Assembly (NCBI GenBank): GCA_023409835.1
Contig: JAEYQV010000077.1
Span: 1-28,097 of the forward strand
DNA length: 28,097 nucleotides
From: Bacillota bacterium
GTDB lineage: Bacteria > Bacillota > Clostridia > Lachnospirales > Lachnospiraceae
Reading direction: 5' to 3'
Shown: piece after piece, positions 16,255-23,730 of the stretch
Numbering within the stretch: position 1 is the stretch's first letter
Layout of the letters: each line of letters opens with the position of its first letter
The notes under the pieces: generated by a model
Database searches by the model: none
The model's input: only the letters and a program-made list of their open reading frames with translations
Told to the model about the DNA's origin: nothing
Made by a program: the position numbers and the translations under genes

Positions 16255-17064
16255 ATGGACCGGATTACCATATCGAATTTAGAGATTTTTGCATATCATG
16301 GTGTATTAAAGGAGGAGAATTCCCTGGGACAGAAATTTCTGGTCTCCGCAGAGCTTTATACGGATATTTCAGAAGCTGCCAGGGAGGATGAGATCAGTAA
16401 ATCCATCAATTATGCCTCTGTCTGCAAGGATATCGAAAGCTTTCTGAGGGAACATACCTTCCGACTGATTGAGACCACGGCGGACCGCCTGGCGAAGCAT
16501 CTTCTCCATACCTATGACAGAATTGAGAGGCTCCGTCTTGAGATAAAGAAGCCCTGGGCTCCGATTTTAATGACCTTGGATACCGTTTCCGTAGTCGTTG
16601 AGAGGGGCTGGCATAAGGTCTATCTTGGAATAGGCTCCAATATGGGCGATAAGGAAGCAAATTTAAAGGAAGCAATCCGCCTTCTGGATGAGGATAAGGA
16701 ATGCCATGTCCAAAGAGTTTCTTCCTTCCGGATTACCAAGCCGGTCGGCGGAGTAGAGCAGGAGGATTTCCTGAACGGTGCACTGTATATCACTACCTTA
16801 AAGTCACCGACGGAGCTGCTGGAATTAATCGGTTCCATCGAAACAGCCTTAAAACGGGAGCGAATCATTCACTGGGGTCCTAGAACTATTGATCTGGATA
16901 TTCTGTTCTATGATGATGCGATTATTCAGACGAAGGAACTGATCATTCCCCATAAGGAGCTGGCCAACCGTGAATTTGTTCTGGAGCCCCTGGCGGAGCT
17001 TGCTCCGTGGTTAAAGCATCCCGTTTTGGGTGAGACTGTACTACAGCTTAAGAACCGGCTGTAA
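16255..17064 (+). CDS. folBK: Fused dihydroneopterin aldolase / HPPK
   Basis: The 269-aa protein joins two consecutive folate enzymes. Residues 1-118 are dihydroneopterin aldolase (opening MDRITISNLEIFAYHGVL; INYASVC at 51-57; KKPWAP at 98-103). Residues 120-269 are 6-hydroxymethyl-7,8-dihydropterin pyrophosphokinase (LGIGSNMGDKEANL at 124-137; WGPRTIDLDILFYDD at 207-221; PHKELANREFVLEPL at 232-246). The fusion feeds its product directly to FolP, encoded just upstream. FolB-FolK fusions are known in clostridia. ATG 16255 is chosen because AGAGGA precedes it by 4 nt and it gives the normal FolB N-terminus; an in-frame ATG at 16240 lacks a good ribosome site. A strong hairpin follows at 17113. 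Confidence 0.95.
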   Translation: MDRITISNLEIFAYHGVLKEENSLGQKFLVSAELYTDISEAAREDEISKSINYASVCKDIESFLREHTFRLIETTADRLAKHLLHTYDRIERLRLEIKKPWAPILMTLDTVSVVVERGWHKVYLGIGSNMGDKEANLKEAIRLLDEDKECHVQRVSSFRITKPVGGVEQEDFLNGALYITTLKSPTELLELIGSIETALKRERIIHWGPRTIDLDILFYDDAIIQTKELIIPHKELANREFVLEPLAELAPWLKHPVLGETVLQLKNRL

Positions 17065-17112
17065 CGCTTGTTCGAAGAGTAAATAAACAGTAAATAATGT
17101 TCGAAATTATAT

Positions 17113-17184
17113 AAGGCTATCTATGTATTTCTTAGCTGCGGATTATATCCTGCCAGTCTTTCATACATAGATAGCCTTCTTTTT
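17113..17184 (+). terminator. Long-loop hairpin terminator after the folate cluster
   Basis: AAGGCTATCTATGTA (17113-17127) pairs perfectly over 15 bp with TACATAGATAGCCTT (17164-17178), followed by CTTTTT. The 36-nt loop is longer than usual. It ends the folate transcript and also lies downstream of the convergent gene at 17298-18335. Confidence 0.8.
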
Positions 17185-17297
17185 GGTGGTTGACTGCCAC
17201 AGGCAAGCAATCCGGTTCATAACAAGTGAAACGATATGACATTATATTTGTTCTATCCTATTTATGCTGTGTATAGGAAACATCCGGTCTATTTTCG

Positions 17298-18335
17298 TTA
17301 CTCCTTATTCTTGGTTAAATCAGGAGGATCAAAGGTTCCTAGCTTTGCACTTCCATCCGCTGATATGATATAGGTTGCTTTATTATCATACTCCTTGAAG
17401 AATACATACTGATCCGTTACATGAATCTGCTTATAATTACCTTCTAATAAGGTTTCCGGTTCCAGGGTCTCGAGGTTAAGCCGGCATATTTTACTGTTAT
17501 CTTCGTCATCAACCTGATAATACAGGTATTTTCCCGAATTGGTAATGTTATAGGTGGAGCAGCGTTCTCCGACGAGCACTGTCTGCTCTGTACCGTCGAG
17601 CTTCATACGGTTAATGGAATAATTATGATCCAGATCTAAATAATAAATATAATTCCCTTGAAAGATCGGATATGAAAAATTACCTTCGATCACAGTACTG
17701 TCGACAAAGCTGGATAAATCCAGTGCATTAATATTATGGTCATTGGTAAAGCCGGCATAATATAATTTGTTATCAATTACAGTGGAAGGAATGACCGCTT
17801 CCTCAAGGAGCAGCCTCTCCATCGTCATATCGATTTTCTTACGATATAGGAAAAGTCCGCTGTTAACATCATAGTTCTGGTAATAAAGAAAATTACCATA
17901 CAGGGTCAGGTGACTGCCGGGATTACTGGTGATTAATTTGAGATTGCTCCCATTCTGATTGATGCGGTAAAGACCGGTATTGCTAAACATCAGAATACTG
18001 CCGGAGGTGTTTTCACGGGTATTATTCGCTCTGAGGTAATAGATATAGTTCCCATCCGCATTGATATATGCAGCCTTATCTTCAGAAAGCATTTTGATTT
18101 TGGTGCAGTCGGAATTCATAACATACAGGCTTCCGTCATCATTATCGTTGCTGAAGTATATCATACCGTCCTTTTCACAGAAGAGACCGCCATTCAGAAT
18201 ATTACCGGCGGTATTACCCACCTCAGACTCTTCATTATAATAAGTCCGTCCCTGGGAATAAATGAGCACTGCGAATAAGGCCACTACAGTGAGAGCGATC
18301 AGAATGATAAAAAATCGTTTGATTGATGTCAGCAT
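17298..18335 (-). CDS. Membrane-anchored DUF5050-like protein
   Basis: The 345-aa protein has one N-terminal hydrophobic helix (about 8-27) that acts as signal anchor, leaving a large extracytoplasmic domain. The domain is a series of similar beta units marked by an aromatic pair (YIYYLR, FLYYQN, KLYYAG, YIYYLD, YLYYQV) and by phrases such as LYRINQNGSNLKLIT. This is the pattern of DUF5050 proteins, probably a beta-propeller. Function is unknown; related proteins are often called prolow-density lipoprotein receptor-like by similarity only. GGAG lies about 9 nt before the ATG, and a good promoter is visible at 18449-18477. It is a single-gene unit, convergent with the folate cluster. Confidence 0.75.
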   Translation of the reverse strand: MLTSIKRFFIILIALTVVALFAVLIYSQGRTYYNEESEVGNTAGNILNGGLFCEKDGMIYFSNDNDDGSLYVMNSDCTKIKMLSEDKAAYINADGNYIYYLRANNTRENTSGSILMFSNTGLYRINQNGSNLKLITSNPGSHLTLYGNFLYYQNYDVNSGLFLYRKKIDMTMERLLLEEAVIPSTVIDNKLYYAGFTNDHNINALDLSSFVDSTVIEGNFSYPIFQGNYIYYLDLDHNYSINRMKLDGTEQTVLVGERCSTYNITNSGKYLYYQVDDEDNSKICRLNLETLEPETLLEGNYKQIHVTDQYVFFKEYDNKATYIISADGSAKLGTFDPPDLTKNKE

Positions 18336-18448
18336 TTATATTCTCCATTCTGCCAAGCACTCGCAAAATCGGGTGTCAGCACAATATTCGTAAAGTAAAT
18401 TGTAAACGATTTACGCTGCCTTAGTTACTACAGCTTTATTTCAAATTC

Positions 18449-18477
18449 ATTATATATCGACAAACTAAAATATGCAA
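18449..18477 (-). promoter_or_regulatory. Sigma-A-type promoter for the DUF5050-like gene
   Basis: On the minus strand TTGCAT (18472-18477) and TATAAT (18449-18454) are separated by exactly 17 bp. The -10 is a perfect consensus. Transcription would start near 18442, giving a leader of about 105 nt. Confidence 0.65.
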
Positions 18478-18634
18478 CAAGCAGATAGTGACGTTTCGTA
18501 GGCAGAAGCTGCCCGGAGCATCAGAATATCGTATCTGGGAAGAAATGATCGGGGATTATTCTGGGGATCATAGTAAACAAAGGCTAGGAATAGAAAGCAT
18601 ATATGATACTATGTAGATAGGAGGAACATTTCAC

Positions 18635-18663
18635 TTAACATTTCTGCAAAAATATGGTATAAG
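18635..18663 (+). promoter_or_regulatory. Sigma-A-type promoter for the small membrane protein
   Basis: TTAACA (18635-18640) and TATAAG (18658-18663) are separated by 17 bp. Predicted start is near 18670, 28 nt before the ATG at 18698, leaving room for the GGAGAGGGG ribosome site. The rest of the 362-nt gap 18336-18697 holds this promoter, the divergent one at 18449-18477 and no gene that I can support. Confidence 0.6.
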
Positions 18664-18697
18664 AAAGTGAACCATAATCGATTGGAGAGGGGATCAT

Positions 18698-19108
18698 ATG
18701 AAGATTAAAATAAATGCTATGTTCAAAAAAGTATTGTATCAAATGATATTTGCAGGGATCCTACTGGGTCTGGGATTGTTAATCGCACGTTTCATCTCGA
18801 TTCAATTTAGTTTTTCTATGCAGGAGGTTATTTCTTATGTAGGCTTCATATTCCTACTAATCGGCGTCTTGCTATCACCAAGGGCAGGTCATACGAATGT
18901 TTATCTACAGGGCTTTGGACTGAAGAATGTAAACTCTATAAATCACCGGGAGCTGGAGGTCAATAGAACGGAGCAGGAAATAGAGAGAAAATCTGAGGAT
19001 TATTATAAAAACTATTTTAGATATAAGGTTACGAAGCTTATGCTGAGTAATATTTCATTTCTTCTGACGGGATTTATTCTGTTAGCATATGTTATCCTCG
19101 TAGCTTAA
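18698..19108 (+). CDS. Small three-helix membrane protein, unknown
   Basis: I do not recognise this 136-aa protein. It has three hydrophobic helices (about 13-33, 44-60 and 115-135). Between the second and third lies a polar, charged segment of about 50 residues (65-112) with NHRELEVNRTEQEIERKSED, likely a helix or coiled coil. GGAGAGG (18684-18690) gives a strong ribosome site and a convincing promoter lies just upstream, which supports real expression. It appears to be monocistronic and 212 nt separates it from pheA. No catalytic motif is visible. Confidence 0.75.
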   Translation: MKIKINAMFKKVLYQMIFAGILLGLGLLIARFISIQFSFSMQEVISYVGFIFLLIGVLLSPRAGHTNVYLQGFGLKNVNSINHRELEVNRTEQEIERKSEDYYKNYFRYKVTKLMLSNISFLLTGFILLAYVILVA

Positions 19109-19265
19109 ATGGATCCATATCGTCCCCACAGAGAACTTGTGTGAGGCAGGAGGAGTGTGGTAGAATGACGATGTGGGTTTATAATGTAAAATAATTTACC
19201 TGGCAGCTTATTACCAATAATAAATAGTATCAAAATAGATAAAGTAAATACGGAAGAAATCAATA

Positions 19266-19295
19266 CCCGGAAGGAAGCTAGATTCTAGCACCGGG
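19266..19295 (+). promoter_or_regulatory. Two-part hairpin in the pheA leader
   Basis: CCCGG (19266-19270) pairs with CCGGG (19291-19295), enclosing GCTAG (19277-19281) which pairs with CTAGC (19285-19289). It ends 13 nt before the GGAGGA ribosome site of pheA. It could influence translation or mRNA stability; there is no T-run, so it is not a terminator. Confidence 0.35.
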
Positions 19296-19320
19296 AGAGA
19301 ATCAGAGCGGAGGATATCAG

Positions 19321-20457
19321 ATGGTGGACTTACAGGAGAGCAGGAAGAAGATTGATGAGGTGGACAGAAAGCTTTTGGAGCTTTTTGAAAATCGGATGCA
19401 GCTGGCATCGGAGGTGGCCGAATACAAGAGAAGTACCGGTATGCCGGTATTTGACCCGGCCAGGGAGGAGGCTAAGCTGAAGGAGCTTAAGGAAATGACA
19501 AAGGACGAAGCCAACAAAACAGCAGTGGCCGATCTCTTTACCCAGATTATCTCCATGAGCCGTAGACTCCAGTATTCCCTGCTGGATTCATCCATCCAGC
19601 TTGGCTTCACCGCAGTGGATTCCTTTGAGGCAGATAAGAGCACAAAGGTGGTATTCTTCGGAGAGCAGGGTTCCTATACGGAGCAGGCGATGCTCGAATA
19701 TTTTAAGCATGAGGTGACGGGGATTCCCACCGGTACCTTCAAGGATATTATGCAAGCGGTTAAGGAAGGAAAGGCCGAATATGGCGTATTGCCCCTGGAG
19801 AATTCCTCGACCGGTACCTTATCCGACATTTTTGATTTACTGGCGGAATATGATAATGTCATCATCGGGGAGCATGTAATTCGGATCCAGCATAACCTTT
19901 GGGGACTTCCGGGTGCAGAGCTTTCGGATATCAAAACCGTATACTCCCATCGCCAGGGTTTACTGCAATGTTCCGGCTTTCTTAAATCACATCCGGAGAT
20001 GAAGCCGGTGGAATTCGGAAGTACTGCCGGCTGTGCCAAGAGGATATTAGAGGAGGGGGAGACTGATCAGGCAGCCATTGCAAGCCTTAGAGCCGGTGAA
20101 TATTATGGATTAAAGCTTCTTCAGTCCTCCATCCATGATGACGAAACGAACTCAACCAGGTTTATTATCATATCAAATCGGAAAATATATAACAGAAGGG
20201 CGGAGCGAACCAGCCTGTGCTTTGTGCTTCCTCATAAAAGCGGCTCCCTGTATCATATGCTCTCCCATTTTATCTATAATAAAATCAACATGACCAGGAT
20301 CGAATCCAGACCGATTGCCGGCAAAGCCTTTGAATACAGGTTTTTCGTTGATATCGAAGGACGGCTTGACGAGCCTGCGGTGAAGAATGCTCTTCACTGT
20401 ATCGGACTGGAAGCCCATGAAATGAAAATTCTCGGAAGCTTTTTACCGGTAAGATAA
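19321..20457 (+). CDS. pheA: Bifunctional chorismate mutase/prephenate dehydratase (P-protein)
   Basis: This enzyme converts chorismate to prephenate and then to phenylpyruvate, the committed route to phenylalanine. The 378-aa protein shows three domains. An AroQ-type chorismate mutase (1-88) has RKKIDEVDRKLLELFENRMQ and VFDPAREE. A prephenate dehydratase (about 109-287) has VVFFGEQGSYTEQA, VLPLENSSTGT and the catalytic TRF (279-281). A C-terminal ACT domain (about 297-375) has ESRP (328-331), the phenylalanine-binding motif; the usual GALV is replaced by SGSL (307-310). Feedback inhibition by phenylalanine is therefore likely. GGAGGA precedes the ATG. It is single-gene, not in an aromatic operon here. 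The ribosome site is preceded by a hairpin and a 9-codon mini-ORF. Confidence 0.95.
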   Translation: MVDLQESRKKIDEVDRKLLELFENRMQLASEVAEYKRSTGMPVFDPAREEAKLKELKEMTKDEANKTAVADLFTQIISMSRRLQYSLLDSSIQLGFTAVDSFEADKSTKVVFFGEQGSYTEQAMLEYFKHEVTGIPTGTFKDIMQAVKEGKAEYGVLPLENSSTGTLSDIFDLLAEYDNVIIGEHVIRIQHNLWGLPGAELSDIKTVYSHRQGLLQCSGFLKSHPEMKPVEFGSTAGCAKRILEEGETDQAAIASLRAGEYYGLKLLQSSIHDDETNSTRFIIISNRKIYNRRAERTSLCFVLPHKSGSLYHMLSHFIYNKINMTRIESRPIAGKAFEYRFFVDIEGRLDEPAVKNALHCIGLEAHEMKILGSFLPVR

Positions 20458-20610
20458 GCTTTGATGATTTCATAAGTTATTCAAAATCTAATCACAAAGT
20501 GAACATAATTTACTGGTAGACTGTACCTATCAAAAGAAATAAAAGCAGGATCAAGCAAACTTTATGCTGAGGCCAAGATTTGCGGGTATCGGTGGAATGG
20601 AGGATTTAAT

Positions 20611-22044
20611 ATGGATGAAATAGATAACACAATAGATAACAATAGCGAGCAGCAGAACAATGGCGGTTACAGTCAGAATCAAGGCATCGACCAGAATTCG
20701 GACAGCAGTATGAAATATAATTTTATTGACGGAACCTACCGCGGGTATCGTGAAGACATGAATCAGCAGACAATATATCCGACACCGCAGATAAAGCCTT
20801 CGGGGAAGAAACCCAGAAAGAAGGGGCGCTTCTTACGGGTATTGAAATTCACCGCTGCTGCCCTGATCTTCGGTGTATTGGCAGGAGCAGCTACCTCCGG
20901 TTACGACTATCTCACCCGGACGAAGTCGGAGGAGGCCAATGTCGAGGATCAGACGATTAAAACAGATCCGATCACGGTAACCCCTGCCGGGGCAACGGAA
21001 AATGAAGTAGCTGTAGTTCAGACAGGATCAGAGCCTAAGGATGGAATTGTATCAGATGTATCCGATGTGGTAGCTCAGGTAATGCCCTCCATCGTAGCTA
21101 TTAATTCTTCAGCAACCATATCGAATTATGATTTCTTCACCGGCAGAAAGTTTAATGAGGCAGTAGAAGGAAGCGGCTCCGGTATCATCATCGGACAGAA
21201 CGATAAGTCCATCCTGATCTTAACAAATAACCATGTAATCAGCGGGGCAGAGGTGGTTGAAATTGTATTCTCAGATGAGACTACGGCGAAAGCAACCATT
21301 AAAGGCGCGGATGAAAGATCTGACATTGCGGTGTTGGAGGTTGATATCAAGAGCCTTACGGAAGACACTTTAAATACGATTAAGGTTGCCAGACTGGGTA
21401 ATTCCGGTGATATCAAAGCCGGTCAGATGGTAATTGCCATCGGGAATGCTCTTGGCTACGGGCAGTCCGTTACCGTGGGGTATATCAGTGCCCTCGAGCG
21501 GGAAGTAGACATTGACAATATATCCATGAGACTAATTCAGACAGATGCAGCAATTAACCCGGGTAACAGCGGCGGAGCCCTGATTAATACATCAGGGGAA
21601 GTAATCGGTATGAATTCCGTAAAATATGCTTCCCAGAACGTAGAAGGTATGGGTTATGCGATCCCGATCTCAGATGCCATTCCTATGATTGAGCAATTAA
21701 TGAACAATGTAGTTGTAGATAAATCGGAGCAGGGCTATTTAGGTATTAATCTGCAGACAGCCCAGAATGTTACGGATACCTTTTCACAGCAATTTAAGAT
21801 GCCCCTCGGTGTCTATGTCAATGATGTAATTAAGGATTCACCTGCGGAGAAAGCAGGACTTAAGGCCGGTAGCATCATTGTAGGCTTCAACGGAATAACG
21901 ATTGAGACAACGGATGACCTGACAAAGGCGGTATCCTATTGTAAAGCAGGAGAAACCGTTACCGTCAAGATCAGCGTACTCAATAACGGAACCTATGTTA
22001 CGAAAGAACTGAGTGTTGAGCTTGGTAAAAGACCGAAAGAATAA
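20611..22044 (+). CDS. htrA: Membrane-anchored HtrA/DegP-family serine protease (S1C)
   Basis: HtrA proteases degrade or refold misfolded proteins outside the membrane. The 477-aa protein has an Asn/Gln-rich cytoplasmic tail (1-65), a basic patch then one transmembrane helix (about 80-97), a linker, a trypsin-like domain (about 155-365) and one C-terminal PDZ domain (about 375-468). The catalytic triad is visible: His208 in LTNNHVISGA, Asp238 in ERSDIAVLEV, Ser320 in NPGNSGGALIN. The protease and PDZ lengths are typical of Firmicute HtrA. TGGAGGA (about 20598-20604) precedes ATG 20611. No clear CssR-like operator was recognised. It is monocistronic, with a terminator at 22088. Which paralogue (HtrA, HtrB or YyxA type) cannot be decided. 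Confidence 0.93.
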   Translation: MDEIDNTIDNNSEQQNNGGYSQNQGIDQNSDSSMKYNFIDGTYRGYREDMNQQTIYPTPQIKPSGKKPRKKGRFLRVLKFTAAALIFGVLAGAATSGYDYLTRTKSEEANVEDQTIKTDPITVTPAGATENEVAVVQTGSEPKDGIVSDVSDVVAQVMPSIVAINSSATISNYDFFTGRKFNEAVEGSGSGIIIGQNDKSILILTNNHVISGAEVVEIVFSDETTAKATIKGADERSDIAVLEVDIKSLTEDTLNTIKVARLGNSGDIKAGQMVIAIGNALGYGQSVTVGYISALEREVDIDNISMRLIQTDAAINPGNSGGALINTSGEVIGMNSVKYASQNVEGMGYAIPISDAIPMIEQLMNNVVVDKSEQGYLGINLQTAQNVTDTFSQQFKMPLGVYVNDVIKDSPAEKAGLKAGSIIVGFNGITIETTDDLTKAVSYCKAGETVTVKISVLNNGTYVTKELSVELGKRPKE

Positions 22045-22087
22045 CTATCCACCTCTCAGATAGATTATCGCATAGATTAACAGAAAG

Positions 22088-22126
22088 AGACCTCTGAAGG
22101 CATTTACATGCATCGGAGGTCTTTTT
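22088..22126 (+). terminator. Rho-independent terminator after htrA
   Basis: AGACCTCTGA (22088-22097) pairs with TCGGAGGTCT (22113-22122) with one G-U pair, followed by TTTT. The loop is 15 nt. This is a canonical intrinsic terminator. Confidence 0.9.
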
Positions 22127-22138
22127 CGTCCCTTTATA

Positions 22139-22167
22139 TTGTAAAAATGACAGATAAAGGTTATGAT
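22139..22167 (+). promoter_or_regulatory. Promoter for the MutS-like gene pair
   Basis: TTGTAA (22139-22144) and TATGAT (22162-22167) are separated by 17 bp, just after the htrA terminator. Predicted start near 22174 leaves about 30 nt to ATG 22204 with GGGAGGA in between. The pair therefore looks like its own two-gene operon. Confidence 0.6.
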
Positions 22168-22203
22168 AATGATATTGGGTGTTAATTACAGGGAGGAAAT
22201 CTC

Positions 22204-23730
22204 ATGTTGTATCAGAGCATATTGGGAATGAATAAGCCGCAGGAAATAGAGCCTGAGAAGCTTGTTATGCCGAAGTATTTCTATGATCTTAATCTTGATC
22301 AGATTGTACAGGATATTATGGACGAGCAGAAGCTGTACGATCTTCGAAGGTTTTATTACTTTCTTGCAGAGAAGGAAGACATTAATTACCGGCTTGCCGT
22401 TATGAGGGATCTGGATAATGAGCAGATCTATCAGAGCTTAGTGGATTTTGCGGCGGGCATCCGAAAGGCCAAGGATTATCTGGGGTATTGCGACGAGACA
22501 GATATTGATATTCAAAGAGAGAAGTGGAAGCTGGATGCTGCATTCAGCTATATCACCGGCGTACTTCTGTTTCAGCAGGAGCTGGATACCCTGGAGGTAC
22601 ATTCGGAAGGGTTGCTGGCCTTCCGTGACTGGCTGACGGATTATATCGCAGGGGAAGAATTCGAGTGTCTTAAGTCGGATACGGAGAAGCTCATGTCTCA
22701 ATTTGCTGAGATGAAGTTCAACCTTCAGATCAAGCGGGACAGGATCATAATAAATCCCGGATATCTGGAAGAGGATTATTGTAAGCAGCTCCAGGATACC
22801 TTCCGTGAGAAAACAGATGAGCTGCATTTCTACCAGAAGAATCCCTTCGGAACACCGTTATTATCATCACTGGAAGCAGCAGTTTTGAATGTCCTTAATA
22901 AACCGTATGCGCAGACCTTTACTGAGCTCGGTGAATATGCTAAGAAGCATCGGGATTTTATCAGCCCGACCATCAGTGATTTTGAATGGGAGAGCCAGTT
23001 CTATATTTCCTTCTGTCTTTATCGGAGAAAGCTTAGGGAGATGAATTACCATTTCTGCTATCCGACGATCAGCAGGACCGGGGTGTTTCGGATCACACAG
23101 GGCTATGATCTGGCACTTGCAAAGAAGAATTATTCACTGAAGAAGGAAGTAATCTTTAATGACTGCTATTTTAATAAGGAAGAGCGGTTCTTTGTTATCA
23201 CCGGTCCGAATCAGGGTGGTAAAACCACCTTCGCCAGGGCATTGGGGCAAATCGTTTATTTCGCAGCCGTTGGACTGATGGTACCCTGCAGTACGGCGGA
23301 GCTTCCGGCCTTTGACGGTATTTATACCCATTTTGCAGCGGAGGAAAACCTGGATACCGGAGCCGGTAAGCTGAAGGAGGAGCTGGTCCGACTTAAAGGT
23401 ATGATGAGTAATGTGACCAGACATAGCTTTGTTATCATCAATGAGATCTTTACCTCAGCTACCTCCTATGACGCATACATCATGGGAAAAAAGGTGATCA
23501 ATTATTTCATGGATGCAGATTGTCTCGGCGCTTATGTTACCCATATCTATGAGCTGACGAAGGGAGATGACAGGATTGTAAGCCTGGTAGCAGCTCTTCT
23601 CAGTGAGGAGAGTAACCTCCGAACCTTTAAGATAGAACGGAGGCCCGCTGATGGCAGAAGCTATGCGAATACCATCGTTGAAAAGCATCAGATGACCTAT
23701 CAGGCGATAAAGGAGCGGATACGAAGATGA
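22204..23730 (+). CDS. MutS-like ATPase, first of a tandem pair
   Basis: The 508-aa protein has a MutS-type C-terminal ATPase (about 280-508): Walker A variant GPNQGGKTT (334-342), Walker B-like FVIINEIF (409-416) and a following YVTHIYEL. An alpha-helical region (about 25-270) resembles MutS core/lever helices. The N-terminal mismatch-binding and connector domains of MutS are absent, and no Smr nuclease domain is present. The protein therefore belongs to the MutS-related paralogues, not canonical mismatch repair MutS (about 850 aa). Asp of Walker B is replaced by Asn413; Glu414 remains. GGGAGGA 6-8 nt upstream supports ATG 22204. It overlaps the second MutS-like gene by 4 nt (ATGA), implying coupling and perhaps a heterodimer. 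Substrate unknown. Confidence 0.85.
   Translation: MLYQSILGMNKPQEIEPEKLVMPKYFYDLNLDQIVQDIMDEQKLYDLRRFYYFLAEKEDINYRLAVMRDLDNEQIYQSLVDFAAGIRKAKDYLGYCDETDIDIQREKWKLDAAFSYITGVLLFQQELDTLEVHSEGLLAFRDWLTDYIAGEEFECLKSDTEKLMSQFAEMKFNLQIKRDRIIINPGYLEEDYCKQLQDTFREKTDELHFYQKNPFGTPLLSSLEAAVLNVLNKPYAQTFTELGEYAKKHRDFISPTISDFEWESQFYISFCLYRRKLREMNYHFCYPTISRTGVFRITQGYDLALAKKNYSLKKEVIFNDCYFNKEERFFVITGPNQGGKTTFARALGQIVYFAAVGLMVPCSTAELPAFDGIYTHFAAEENLDTGAGKLKEELVRLKGMMSNVTRHSFVIINEIFTSATSYDAYIMGKKVINYFMDADCLGAYVTHIYELTKGDDRIVSLVAALLSEESNLRTFKIERRPADGRSYANTIVEKHQMTYQAIKERIRR

Noticed and set aside
16143..16391. 82-aa open frame between folP and the folB-folK fusion
   Set aside because: Its second half overlaps folB in another frame and the first 30 or so residues show no family pattern; probably chance.
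19137..19166. TTGTGT, 18 bp, TAGAAT promoter for pheA
   Set aside because: The -35 is weak and the -10 overlaps the mini-ORF start codon; evidence is too slight to annotate.
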